Positions 48,766-56,597 of a stretch of 64,000 bases of DNA are shown here, in pieces. The notes beneath the pieces were generated by a model that was not told the DNA's origin, ran no database searches, and was given only the letters and a program-made list of their open reading frames with translations. The translations under genes were made by a program, and so were the position numbers. This stretch comes from PALSA-612 sp963776735 (GTDB lineage: Bacteria > Actinomycetota > Thermoleophilia > Gaiellales > Gaiellaceae). The DNA is taken from assembly GCA_963776735.1 (NCBI GenBank), contig CAVZNV010000001.1, positions 1 to 64,000 of the forward strand, written 5' to 3'. Each line of letters starts with the position of its first letter. Position 1 is the first letter of the stretch.

Positions 48766-50051
48766 TGACCACGATGACCGCAACACGCTCCGTGATCGAG
48801 GTCGACGGGATCTCGAAGCGCTACCGGCTCGGGGCGCTCCAGGCCGGCTACGACACGCTGCGCGACACGATCGCCCACGGCACGAACCGGTTGCTCGGAC
48901 GCGAGCACGCGCCGAGGGCCGAGGAGATCTGGGCGCTCAAGGACGTGTCCTTCTCGGTCGAGCAGGGCGAGGTGCTGGGGGTGATCGGGCCGAACGGCGC
49001 CGGCAAGTCGACGCTGCTCAAGATCCTGACCCGGATCACCGTCCCCACCGAGGGAACGGCCACGATCCGCGGACGAGTCGGCAGCCTGCTCGAGGTCGGC
49101 ACGGGCTTCCACGGCGAGCTGACCGGCCGCGAGAACATCTACCTCAACGGGTCGATCCTCGGCATGACGCGCAAGGAGATCACGCGCAAGCTCGATGAGA
49201 TCGTCGAGTTCTCCGGTGTCAGCAAGTTCATCGACACGCCCGTGAAGCGCTATTCGAGCGGCATGTACGTTCGCCTCGCGTTCTCGGTCGCTGCGCACCT
49301 CGAGCCGGAGATCCTGCTCGTGGACGAGGTGCTCGCCGTCGGCGACGCGGAGTTCCAGCGCCGCTGCCTCGGTCGCATGGAGGAGTTGTCGCGCCACGGC
49401 CGCACGGTGCTGTTCGTCTCGCACCAGATGCCGGTGCTGGCGCGGCTCTGCGACCGCGCGATTCTCCTCCGCGACGGACAGGTCGAGATGGACGGGCCGA
49501 GCGAGGAGGTCGTCGCCCACTACCTCCAGGCCGAAGCAGGCTCCGGATCGCACCGCATCTGGACCGATCCGGCCACGGCTCCACAGGGCAAGCGCGCGCG
49601 GCTGCGCGAGGTCAAGGTCGTCGACGGGGCCGGCGACGCGCTCGACTCGGTCGACGTTCGTCGTCCGGTCGGGATCGAGATCGGCTTCACGCTGCTGCGC
49701 GACGACGTGCCCGTCTTCCCGAAGATCAAGGTCGTCGACAGCAGGGGCGATACGGCCTTCAACGCCATGGACACGGGCGCGGAGTGGGAGCACGCGTCGA
49801 AGGGCGACTACACGACGACGGCGTGGATCCCGGCCAACTTCCTCAACGAGGGGCTCTACTCCGTCGAGGTGAGCCTGTGCACGCTCGGCGCCGTCGGCAC
49901 GACGAAGCTCGTCCACCACGGCGTCGCCCCTGACGCCGTTTCGTTCCACGTCCACGACCCCGCCCTGGGCGATTCGTCGAAAGGGCACTTCGGCGGTCAG
50001 CTCCGCGGCGCCGTGCGGCCGCTGCTCGACTGGTCGACCCGGCGGCCGTAG
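48765..50051 (+). CDS. wzt: Polysaccharide ABC exporter ATPase with C-terminal Wzt domain
   Basis: A 428-residue ATPase. Residues 1-255 form the nucleotide-binding domain with Walker A GVIGPNGAGKSTLLKIL, signature YSSGMYVRLAFSVAAHLEPE and Walker B ILLVDEVLAVGD. Residues about 285-410 form a beta-sandwich Wzt_C-type domain (VGIEIGFTLLRDDVPVFPKI, YTTTAWIPANFLNEGLYSVE). In characterised systems that domain recognises a terminal cap on the glycan (for example methyl or phosphate). Methyltransferases in this window could make such a cap. It is coupled to the permease. Confidence 0.9.
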   Translation: MTTMTATRSVIEVDGISKRYRLGALQAGYDTLRDTIAHGTNRLLGREHAPRAEEIWALKDVSFSVEQGEVLGVIGPNGAGKSTLLKILTRITVPTEGTATIRGRVGSLLEVGTGFHGELTGRENIYLNGSILGMTRKEITRKLDEIVEFSGVSKFIDTPVKRYSSGMYVRLAFSVAAHLEPEILLVDEVLAVGDAEFQRRCLGRMEELSRHGRTVLFVSHQMPVLARLCDRAILLRDGQVEMDGPSEEVVAHYLQAEAGSGSHRIWTDPATAPQGKRARLREVKVVDGAGDALDSVDVRRPVGIEIGFTLLRDDVPVFPKIKVVDSRGDTAFNAMDTGAEWEHASKGDYTTTAWIPANFLNEGLYSVEVSLCTLGAVGTTKLVHHGVAPDAVSFHVHDPALGDSSKGHFGGQLRGAVRPLLDWSTRRP

Positions 50052-51154
50052 CCATCGACGTCTTCTGCTTCTTCCGCGACTCGCCGGAGCGGCGGGCGGC
50101 GCTTCGCCTTCCCGCCGGCTCGCCGGAGCGCTACTGCCTGTACGGGCTCGACCAGCTCGTCTCGCGCGGCCTCAGGGTCGCGCACAACCTCGAGAGGCCG
50201 GCTCCGCGCTGGGCGCGCGAGGCCGACCGGGTTGCGAACCGCGCGGTGTCGCGGGGTGGCGGCTACGGCGGCGACTTCGCCGGCGTGCTCGGGTCGCTCG
50301 GGCGCGCGAGCAAGGCCGACGTGATCCTCTCGACGGTCGACACGGTCGGGCTCCCGCTCGTCTTGCTCGGGCGCGCCGGGCTCGTTCGCCGGCCGGTCGT
50401 CTACACGTCGATCGGGCTGCCGGAACGGCTCGAGCGGCTGCGCGGCGAGCGGGCAACGCGCATCTACTGCGACGCGCTGCGGCGGACGAAGGCGATCGTC
50501 GCGTTCAGCGAGTTCGAGGTCGAGACGCTGCAAGAGTGGCTGGGCACGGGCGGGCCGCCGGTCGCGTTCGTGCCGTTCGGCGTCGACGGGGAGTGGTTCC
50601 GTCCCGAGCCGGGCCGCGAGCCGGACGTCGACGTCGTCTCGATCGGGGCCGACCCGCACCGGGACTTCCCGCTGCTCGTCACGATTGCCGAGCGTCGGCC
50701 CGACCTGCGCTTTCGCATCGTCACGACCGCCGATCGGGCGGCAGCGCTCGGCTCTGTCCCGGCCAACGTCGAGCTCGAGTGCGATCTCCCGTTCCGCGAG
50801 ATGCGCGACCGGCTGCTGTCGGCGCGCGCCGTCGCGCTGCCCGTACGCGAAAACAGCTACTCGGGCGCCACGACCGTCCTCTTGCAGGCGCTCGCGTGCG
50901 GCAAGCCGGTCGTTGTCTCCCGGACGAACGCGATCGCGACCGGCTACCGGCTCGAGGACAGTGTCAACTGCCGGCTCGTCCCGCCGGGCGACGCAGATGC
51001 GTTCGAGCAGGCGCTCGGGGACGTGCTCGCGAGCGGAGCCGAGCTCGGCGCGCGCGCCCGCGAGACGGCCGAAGCGTTCACCTGGGAGCGCTACGCCGAC
51101 GCGCTCGAGCAAGTCCTCCGGCAGGCGGGTGCGCAGGCCCGCCGCGTATCCTGA
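50030..51154 (+). CDS. Glycosyltransferase (GT-B, GT4-like) without a canonical start at its domain boundary
   Basis: The coding-like frame begins at AIDVFCFFRDSPERRAALRL (from 50051) and runs about 370 residues. It has PERYCLYGLDQLVSRGLRV, VAFVPFGVDGEWFRPEPG, VDVVSIGADPHRDFPLLVTI and SYSGATTVLLQALACGKPVV near the donor site. No ATG, GTG or TTG is found in frame until GTG 50246, which would remove about 65 conserved N-terminal residues. CTG at 50030 is the only near-cognate start upstream; the exporter ATPase stop is at 50049-50051. Either a CTG start is used, or a start codon was lost. It lies directly after the exporter genes. Confidence 0.7.
   Translation: MVDPAAVAIDVFCFFRDSPERRAALRLPAGSPERYCLYGLDQLVSRGLRVAHNLERPAPRWAREADRVANRAVSRGGGYGGDFAGVLGSLGRASKADVILSTVDTVGLPLVLLGRAGLVRRPVVYTSIGLPERLERLRGERATRIYCDALRRTKAIVAFSEFEVETLQEWLGTGGPPVAFVPFGVDGEWFRPEPGREPDVDVVSIGADPHRDFPLLVTIAERRPDLRFRIVTTADRAAALGSVPANVELECDLPFREMRDRLLSARAVALPVRENSYSGATTVLLQALACGKPVVVSRTNAIATGYRLEDSVNCRLVPPGDADAFEQALGDVLASGAELGARARETAEAFTWERYADALEQVLRQAGAQARRVS
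51147..51152 (+). promoter_or_regulatory. -10-like element before the GT2 cluster
   Basis: TATCCT ends ten bases before the ATG at 51163 and overlaps the stop of the previous transferase. Confidence 0.4.
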
Positions 51155-51162
51155 CCGCGGCC

Positions 51163-51966
51163 ATGCAGCTCGTCGCCGTCGTGCTCCTGCACAACGAGGA
51201 CGTGTTCGCCGAGCGGGTGATCCGCAACGTCGCCGGGGTCTGCGACCGGGTCCACGTCGCCGACCATGCCTCCACGGACAGGACCTGGGAGATCGTGTCC
51301 GGGCTCGCCCGCGAGCTCGACCACGTCGACGCGCGCCGCATCTCGCACGCGGCGCGCTCCCACGACTTCGTGCAACCGTACGTCGGCACCGAGACGTGGG
51401 TGCTGAGCCCGGACGGGGACGAACTCTTCGACCCGGCCGGACTCGAGCGGATGCGCGCCGAGCTGGAGGAGGGCCGCTACGACGAGTGGTTTCGCCTGAC
51501 GCCGTCGATGCTGCACTGCGTCGAGCTCGACGAGCAGGCGATGACGGCGACGGGCTATCTCTCCCCGCCCGCCCGCTCCGGCCCGAAGCTGTTCAACTTC
51601 GCTGCGCTCCGTTCCTGGGATCGCGTCTACCGCGAGCGGCTGCACGAGGGCGAGCCGGTCTTCCGCGACGGCTGGAGCTGGGACTCGGTGCTGAGCATCG
51701 GCGAGCGCGACGGGTGGGACGACAGCTCGTTCCGCTGCCTGCACGCGTGCTTCCTGCGCCGGTCGAGCCGCGACGCGCCCGTGGGCGACCATATCCGGCT
51801 GAACATCGGCGAGGCGAACACGTATCGCCGCGACCTCGTCGGGCGCGTCGCGCGCGCGCTCGGCCGAACGGAACAGCGCGCGACGTCGTGGAAGCTCGAG
51901 AAGTACCGGGTCGGGCCGCTGGTGACGAAGGACGCGGCGCCGTTCCTGGCGCCGGTGCCGGCGTGA
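51163..51966 (+). CDS. Family 2 glycosyltransferase
   Basis: A 267-residue GT-A type protein. It has LVAVVLLHNEDVFAERVIRN (residues 3-22), the nucleotide region VHVADHASTDRTWEIV and the metal site VLSPDGDELFDPAGLERM. The overall form is like WaaE/KdtX-type and TPR-linked GT2 proteins. An aromatic-rich region (FRDGWSWDSVLSIGERDGWD) lies in the acceptor half. The ATG is nine bases after the previous stop, with TATCCT ten bases upstream. Its stop overlaps the next GT2 (GTGA). Confidence 0.85.
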   Translation: MQLVAVVLLHNEDVFAERVIRNVAGVCDRVHVADHASTDRTWEIVSGLARELDHVDARRISHAARSHDFVQPYVGTETWVLSPDGDELFDPAGLERMRAELEEGRYDEWFRLTPSMLHCVELDEQAMTATGYLSPPARSGPKLFNFAALRSWDRVYRERLHEGEPVFRDGWSWDSVLSIGERDGWDDSSFRCLHACFLRRSSRDAPVGDHIRLNIGEANTYRRDLVGRVARALGRTEQRATSWKLEKYRVGPLVTKDAAPFLAPVPA

Positions 51967-52775
51967 CGCTGTCGGTGATCGTGGCCACGTATGAGTGGCC
52001 GGAGGCGCTCTTCGCCGTCCTGCGCGGCCTCGCCGACCAGTCCGAGCCGGACTTCCAGGTGATCGTGGCCGACGACGGCTCGGGGCAGGAGACCGAGGCG
52101 GTCGTCGACACGTGCCGCTCGCACCTGCGCCTCCGCCACGTGCGGCAGGACGACGAGGGGTACCGGCTCGCGCGCGTGCGCAACCTCGGCGCCGAGGCGT
52201 CGTTCGGCGACCTGCTCGTGTTCGTGGACGGCGACACGGTGCCGCGAACCACCTTCGTCCGGTCGATGCGCGAGGCGCTCCGGCCGGGCTGGTTCCTCGC
52301 CGGCAAGCGGCTGCTGCTCGACCGCGAGCTGACCGAGCGGACGCTTCGCGACAACCTGCCGATCCAGCGCTGGTCGCTGCCGCACTGGGCGCTGCACGCC
52401 GAGCACACGAAGCCGCTGAAGGCGCTGACCTGGCGCGACCGTCGCCGCCCCGGCCGCGACGGGCTGCCGGAGTTCGTCCCGCACGCGGACGGCTACGGCT
52501 TCCTGCTCGGCGTCTCGCGGGAAGACTTCGAGCGCGTGAACGGCTACGACGCCCGCTTCGCCGGCTGGGGTGGCGAGGACGTCGACATGGCCGTGCGTCT
52601 GCGCCGCGCCGGGCTGCGCTGCGGCTGGGCGGGGCCGCAGAGCACGCTGCTCCACCTCTGGCACGAGACGCGCAAGGCGCCGGTGCGGCCGAACGACGCG
52701 CTGCTGGCCGAGACGGAGGCGAGCGACCGCGTCGAGGCCGTCGACGGTCTGCGAGAGCTGCAGCCGGCTCGATGA
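51963..52775 (+). CDS. Family 2 glycosyltransferase with GT7-type C-terminal region
   Basis: A 270-residue transferase. The GT-A core has LSVIVATYEWPEALFAVLRG, VIVADDGSGQETEAVV, LARVRNLGAEASFGDLLVF and the metal site VDGDTVPRTTF. The C-terminal AGWGGEDVDMAVRLRRAGLR matches the galactosyltransferase-type (GT7_C) element of chondroitin-polymerase-like enzymes. It would add a hexose or amino sugar. The GTG start and the stop overlap both neighbours. Confidence 0.9.
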   Translation: MTLSVIVATYEWPEALFAVLRGLADQSEPDFQVIVADDGSGQETEAVVDTCRSHLRLRHVRQDDEGYRLARVRNLGAEASFGDLLVFVDGDTVPRTTFVRSMREALRPGWFLAGKRLLLDRELTERTLRDNLPIQRWSLPHWALHAEHTKPLKALTWRDRRRPGRDGLPEFVPHADGYGFLLGVSREDFERVNGYDARFAGWGGEDVDMAVRLRRAGLRCGWAGPQSTLLHLWHETRKAPVRPNDALLAETEASDRVEAVDGLRELQPAR

Positions 52776-53626
52776 GCGATCTCACCGTCGTCGTCAAGAC
52801 CTTCCAGCGCCCTGACGCGCTGCGTCGGCTGCTCGCGTCGATCCGACGCTTCTCCCCGTCGCTGCCCGTCTACGTCGTCGACGACTCGGAACAGCCGCTC
52901 GAACCCGTGCCGGACGGCGTCACGCGCTACTGGCACCTGCCGTTCAACTCGCTGGGCGTCTCGGCCGGCCGCAACTTCGGTCTGCAGCAGGTCGAGACGG
53001 AGTACGTGCTGTTCTGCGACGACGACATGGTCTTCGAGCGCCGGACCGACGTCGACGGGATGCTGCGCACGGTGCGTGAGACGCCGTTCGACGTCGTCTC
53101 CTGCCGCTGGCTCGATCACGACCCGTGGCGGTCGATCCGCCGCGGCTACCGGCGGTACGAGGGAACGCTGGACGTCGTCGACGGCGTGCTCGTCCACCGG
53201 CTCGAGGCGACGAGGGGAACGATCGACGGCCTGCCGTTGTTCGACATCGTGCACCAGTTTTTCGTCGCGCCCGTCGCTGCGCTCGGCCCCGAGCCCTGGA
53301 ACCCGCGCTTCCGCGTCGCCGGAGAGCACGTCGACTTCTTCCTCGGGCTGAAGGAGCGAGGCGTGCTCTGCACCAGGCTCCCGGGGGCCGTCGTCGACCA
53401 CTATCCGGCGCTCCCGGCCGGCTACCACTCGTATCGCGCGGACACGTCCGCCGACGAGCAGCTCCTGCGCGAGCTGCGCGGCTTCGACCGCGGTGAGACG
53501 GTGGGCGCGCTCTTCCGGCCGAGCGACCGGCTCGTCTACGGGCTTCCCGGCGGGGCCGTATTCGCCGCCCGCAAGGCCGCTCGAGTCGCGAGGAGGGTCG
53601 TCACCGAGAGGCGCGTTCGCGCCTGA
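52772..53626 (+). CDS. Family 2 glycosyltransferase
   Basis: A 284-residue GT-A transferase. It has LTVVVKTFQRPDALRRLLAS (residues 4-23), the nucleotide region VYVVDDSEQPLEPVPDG, LGVSAGRNFGLQQVETEYVL and the triple-aspartate metal site FCDDDMVFE (about residue 85). The acceptor half includes FRVAGEHVDFFLGLKERGVL. It is last of three overlapping GT2 genes, so the three probably add neighbouring residues of one repeat unit. The order of action is not deducible. Confidence 0.9.
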   Translation: MSDLTVVVKTFQRPDALRRLLASIRRFSPSLPVYVVDDSEQPLEPVPDGVTRYWHLPFNSLGVSAGRNFGLQQVETEYVLFCDDDMVFERRTDVDGMLRTVRETPFDVVSCRWLDHDPWRSIRRGYRRYEGTLDVVDGVLVHRLEATRGTIDGLPLFDIVHQFFVAPVAALGPEPWNPRFRVAGEHVDFFLGLKERGVLCTRLPGAVVDHYPALPAGYHSYRADTSADEQLLRELRGFDRGETVGALFRPSDRLVYGLPGGAVFAARKAARVARRVVTERRVRA

Positions 53627-53634
53627 TGCCGCGC

Positions 53635-53640
53635 TAGGGT
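53635..53640 (+). promoter_or_regulatory. -10 element of the dioxygenase gene
   Basis: TAGGGT ends exactly six bases before the GTG at 53647. Confidence 0.5.
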
Positions 53641-53646
53641 TGCTGC

Positions 53647-54600
53647 GTGCACCGCTCGAAGACAGGCATGGTCACCGCCGTCCCCGGGCGCTTCCAGCCA
53701 CAGGCGAGCGCCTGGCACCGCAAGGGCGTCGCGACCACCTACAAGCTCCACAACCGCTACCTGTCGAACCGCCGCGCGCGTTCGCTCTACACGTCCAACC
53801 GGCCTTCCCTCGACGGGACGCAGCGGCGGATCGTCAAGGAGCTGCACGAGTCGGGTTACTCGCTGCTGCCGTTCACCGAGCTCTTCCCCGAGGAGGCCTG
53901 GGACGCCGTCGCGGGCGAGGGCGCCGAGTTCATCGCGGCGACGCAGAAAGGCCTCGAGGGCGACGGTGCCGAGATCCGCAAGCGGGCCGGCAAGGACTTC
54001 CTCGTACGCAAGTACGACATGGGCGGAGTCGTCGCGCTCGACAACCCCTGGCTCGCGGTCTCCAGGTCGCGACTGCTGCTCGACATCGCCAACGAGTACC
54101 TCCAGCTCTGGACGAAGCTCGAGTACATCGATCTCTGGTACTCGCTGCCGGTCGGCCAGGACGCCGAGCGCAGGGCCTCCCAGATCTGGCATCGCGACTT
54201 CGACGACCGCTACCTGCTGAAGGCGTTCCTCTACCTCAGTGACGTCGACGAGCGGTCCGGGCCGTTCGAGTACATCCCGGGGAGCCATCCCGAGGGCCAG
54301 TACGCGGGCGTGCACCCGTGGGCGCCGATGGCGACGGGGCGGATCTCCGATCCCGAGCTGGCGAAGTACGTGCCCGCCGACGGCGTGCGCACGTTCACTG
54401 CGCCCCGCGGCACGCTGATCCTCTGCAACACGAGCGGCCTCCACCGCGGCGGTTTCGCCGAGACGACCCCGCGCGTGCTGGCGACGGCGACGTACTGCTC
54501 GCCGGCCTCGCTCGCGTCGTTGACGCAGAGGAGCTTCGCGCTCGCGCCGGGGTCGGACACGAGCGGGTTCGACCCGGTCGTCCGTTACGCGGTCAGCTAG
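53647..54600 (+). CDS. Phytanoyl-CoA dioxygenase (PhyH) family protein
   Basis: A 317-residue Fe(II)/2-oxoglutarate oxygenase of the double-stranded beta-helix fold. The iron site is the H-x-D in QIWHRDFDDRYLLKAFLYLS (about residues 180-199) and the distal histidine in NTSGLHRGGFAET (about 268). The arginine there should bind 2-oxoglutarate. GPFEYIPGSHPEGQYA is typical of PhyH. It hydroxylates an unactivated carbon; placed among glycosyltransferases it may oxidise a sugar or lipid carrier. The GTG start has TAGGGT six bases before. Its end overlaps the convergent gene by eight bases. Confidence 0.85.
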   Translation: MHRSKTGMVTAVPGRFQPQASAWHRKGVATTYKLHNRYLSNRRARSLYTSNRPSLDGTQRRIVKELHESGYSLLPFTELFPEEAWDAVAGEGAEFIAATQKGLEGDGAEIRKRAGKDFLVRKYDMGGVVALDNPWLAVSRSRLLLDIANEYLQLWTKLEYIDLWYSLPVGQDAERRASQIWHRDFDDRYLLKAFLYLSDVDERSGPFEYIPGSHPEGQYAGVHPWAPMATGRISDPELAKYVPADGVRTFTAPRGTLILCNTSGLHRGGFAETTPRVLATATYCSPASLASLTQRSFALAPGSDTSGFDPVVRYAVS

Positions 54601-55555
54601 CGCCGAGCAGCCGGTCGATCAGCTCGCGGTACGCGGCCGTCATCGCCGCGCCCGAGGGCGAGTCGGGGAGGACGCGTCGCCGTAGCTCCGGGTAGCGCTC
54701 GCGCGCTGCGCCGATCGCGCCGGCAACGTCGTCGCGGAAGCCGATCCCGTAGCGCGACGCGGCCTCGACGATCCCGCCGCCGTCCTCGTGGTAGAGCACC
54801 GGCAGCCCGCACTGCGCGCCCTCGACATGGTGCATGCCGCCGGGCTCCCAGCGCGAGGCGGTCACGTAGAGGTGACATTGCCGAAGGAGATCGGCGAGCT
54901 CGGTGCCCGTCGTGGGCGGGAACGTGCGGGCCGCGCGCCACTCGATTGCAGCCGGCCAGCGGCCGACCACCCACAGCTCGGTGTCGGGGAGCGCGCCGTC
55001 CGCGATCAGGCCGTCGATCTCGGCGTACACGTCGAAGCCCTTCATCGGGTTGTCCGACCAGTGATGCGTGACGAGGCGAAGTGGCTCACCCGGCTTCCAT
55101 TCGGCTCCGCCGCGCGGGTTGAACACGTCGTCATCGGCCCCGTTCGGGATCACCGAGTGCGGCCTTGCGAGGTCGAACCAGCGCTCCGCGTGGTAATCGC
55201 GCAGCCATGCGGAGATGAAGACCGTGTGGTCGGCGACGCGGTTCGCGTCCGCCAGCAGCGCGTCGATCTCGTTCGTGCCCTTGCGCAGGTCGCACTCGTT
55301 GATCCGGTGAAGGACGCGCGCGTCGCCGTGAGCCTCGATCTGCGCGGCGCCGAACACGACGTTGCCGCCGACGCGCGGGTCGACGAGGACGATGCCGGCC
55401 GGCGCTCGGCGGAGGTCGAAGCGGACGTCGTAGCCGTGTCGACGCAGGTCCTGGCACGTCTGTGTCAGCCACCAGTTGCCGCCGCCCCAGGGCGAGTCGA
55501 CGGGGCGCATGTTGAAGGCGATCCGCGGGCCTGCTGCCGATCGTCGAAGGCGCAT
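54593..55555 (-). CDS. GT4-like glycosyltransferase
   Basis: A 320-residue GT-B protein. It has PRIAFNMRPVDSPWGGGNWW (residues 10-29), with a glycine-rich loop, HRINECDLRKGTNEIDALLA, HSVIPNGADDDVFNPRGG and the donor region ASRWEPGGMHHVEGAQCGLP. The E-x7-E element is altered to EPGGMHHVEG, as in some GT4-like proteins of unknown donor. TAGTCT on the minus strand ends seven bases before the ATG. It is divergent from the sulfotransferase and convergent with the dioxygenase. Confidence 0.85.
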   Translation of the reverse strand: MRLRRSAAGPRIAFNMRPVDSPWGGGNWWLTQTCQDLRRHGYDVRFDLRRAPAGIVLVDPRVGGNVVFGAAQIEAHGDARVLHRINECDLRKGTNEIDALLADANRVADHTVFISAWLRDYHAERWFDLARPHSVIPNGADDDVFNPRGGAEWKPGEPLRLVTHHWSDNPMKGFDVYAEIDGLIADGALPDTELWVVGRWPAAIEWRAARTFPPTTGTELADLLRQCHLYVTASRWEPGGMHHVEGAQCGLPVLYHEDGGGIVEAASRYGIGFRDDVAGAIGAARERYPELRRRVLPDSPSGAAMTAAYRELIDRLLGAS

Positions 55556-55562
55556 CGCGGGC

Positions 55563-55568
55563 AGACTA
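55563..55568 (-). promoter_or_regulatory. -10 element of the GT4-like gene
   Basis: TAGTCT on the minus strand ends seven bases before the ATG at 55555. The divergent sulfotransferase starts only 18 bases away, so its promoter must overlap. Confidence 0.45.
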
Positions 55569-55573
55569 GTGCG

Positions 55574-56347
55574 ATGCGCGCGGCTCTCGTCCGGCTGACC
55601 GGCCACGTCTCGACGCTGCGCCGGCGCATCGAGGCGGCGGGCGTCGAGCGGAGCTTCTTCATCTGCTCGACCCCGCGGACTGGCTCGACCATGCTCGGCA
55701 ACCTGCTCGGGGAGACGGGTCTCGTCGGCCGCGCGGGCGAGTACTTCGGCGAGCCGTTCCGTCGTGACGTCGTGCCCGGCCTGACGCGGCGCGGCTTCGA
55801 CGACTACCTCGTCGGCTGCACGCGCCATGCGCGCGGCACGGGCGCGCTCGGGATCAAGCTGCAGTGGGACCAGATCGAGGTGTTCCTGCACCTGCTCCGG
55901 CTGCGGCGCGGGCTCGGCGAGGCGACCGACGCGGAGGTGCTCGCCGCCGTCTTTCCGGAGCCGCGCTACCTGTACGTGACCCGCGAGGACACGCTCGCGC
56001 AGGCCGTGTCCTGGTGGCGCGCGATGACGAGCGGCAAGTGGGTCGACGGGCGGCCCGTCACGGGTGAGCCGGTCTTCGACGCCGACGGGATCGGGACGCG
56101 CGTGCGCCGGATCGGCGAGCAGAACGCGGCCTGGCGCGGGTTCTTTGCCGCGAACGGCCTCGAGCCGCTCCCGGTCACGTACGAGGAGCTTGCCGCCGAC
56201 CCGGCCGGTCAGGTGCGCCGGGTGCTCACGTACCTCGGTGTCGATCCACCGGCCGATCTCGCCGTCGAGCACGTCACGGAGCGCCAGGCCGATGGCGTGA
56301 ACGACGACTGGCTTCGGCGCTACCGCGAACTGACCGACACGCCCTGA
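55574..56347 (+). CDS. Stf0-like sulfotransferase
   Basis: A 257-residue PAPS-dependent sulfotransferase. The 5'-phosphosulfate loop is FFICSTPRTGSTMLGNLLGE (about residues 28-47). LGIKLQWDQIEVFLHLL and RYLYVTREDTLAQAVSWWRA (3'-phosphate site) follow the mycobacterial Stf0 (trehalose 2-sulfotransferase) pattern. It moves sulfate from PAPS to a sugar hydroxyl. In this locus the target is likely a glycan sugar or a sugar precursor. No PAPS-making genes are in the window. Repeat copy 3 follows 34 bases after the stop. Confidence 0.9.
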   Translation: MRAALVRLTGHVSTLRRRIEAAGVERSFFICSTPRTGSTMLGNLLGETGLVGRAGEYFGEPFRRDVVPGLTRRGFDDYLVGCTRHARGTGALGIKLQWDQIEVFLHLLRLRRGLGEATDAEVLAAVFPEPRYLYVTREDTLAQAVSWWRAMTSGKWVDGRPVTGEPVFDADGIGTRVRRIGEQNAAWRGFFAANGLEPLPVTYEELAADPAGQVRRVLTYLGVDPPADLAVEHVTERQADGVNDDWLRRYRELTDTP

Positions 56348-56380
56348 CCGGCCGCGGCTCAGGCGGCCACGGCCAAACGG

Positions 56381-56560
56381 CGGTGTCAGACACCGAATTT
56401 GTCAAGCGAAATGTGTGTCAAAAGTGTGACTTTTCGCCCACAGGCTCCAGCGGCTTAACCATGCGGTTCCTCGCCTTGCCGGAACGCCTCCGAGCGGTTG
56501 CTGCCGGCCTCTCCGGCCGATGTCGTGCCGGGCCGAGCGTTCGGGCGGTGTCTGACACCG
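56381..56560 (+). repeat. Palindrome-bounded intergenic repeat, copy 3 (180 bp)
   Basis: Bounded by CGGTGTCAGACACCG (56381-56395) and CGGTGTCTGACACCG (56546-56560). The first palindrome is followed by AATTTGTCAAGCG and an AAAAGTGTGACTTTT block (56420-56434). Then comes CACAGG, then GCGGTT, and finally CGGGC before the second palindrome. Copy 1 read on its minus strand has the same blocks in the same order. It fills most of a 250-base intergenic gap. Confidence 0.85.
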
Positions 56561-56597
56561 TGCGGGTTTCTTAACGGACGCGCGACACTATTCGGCC

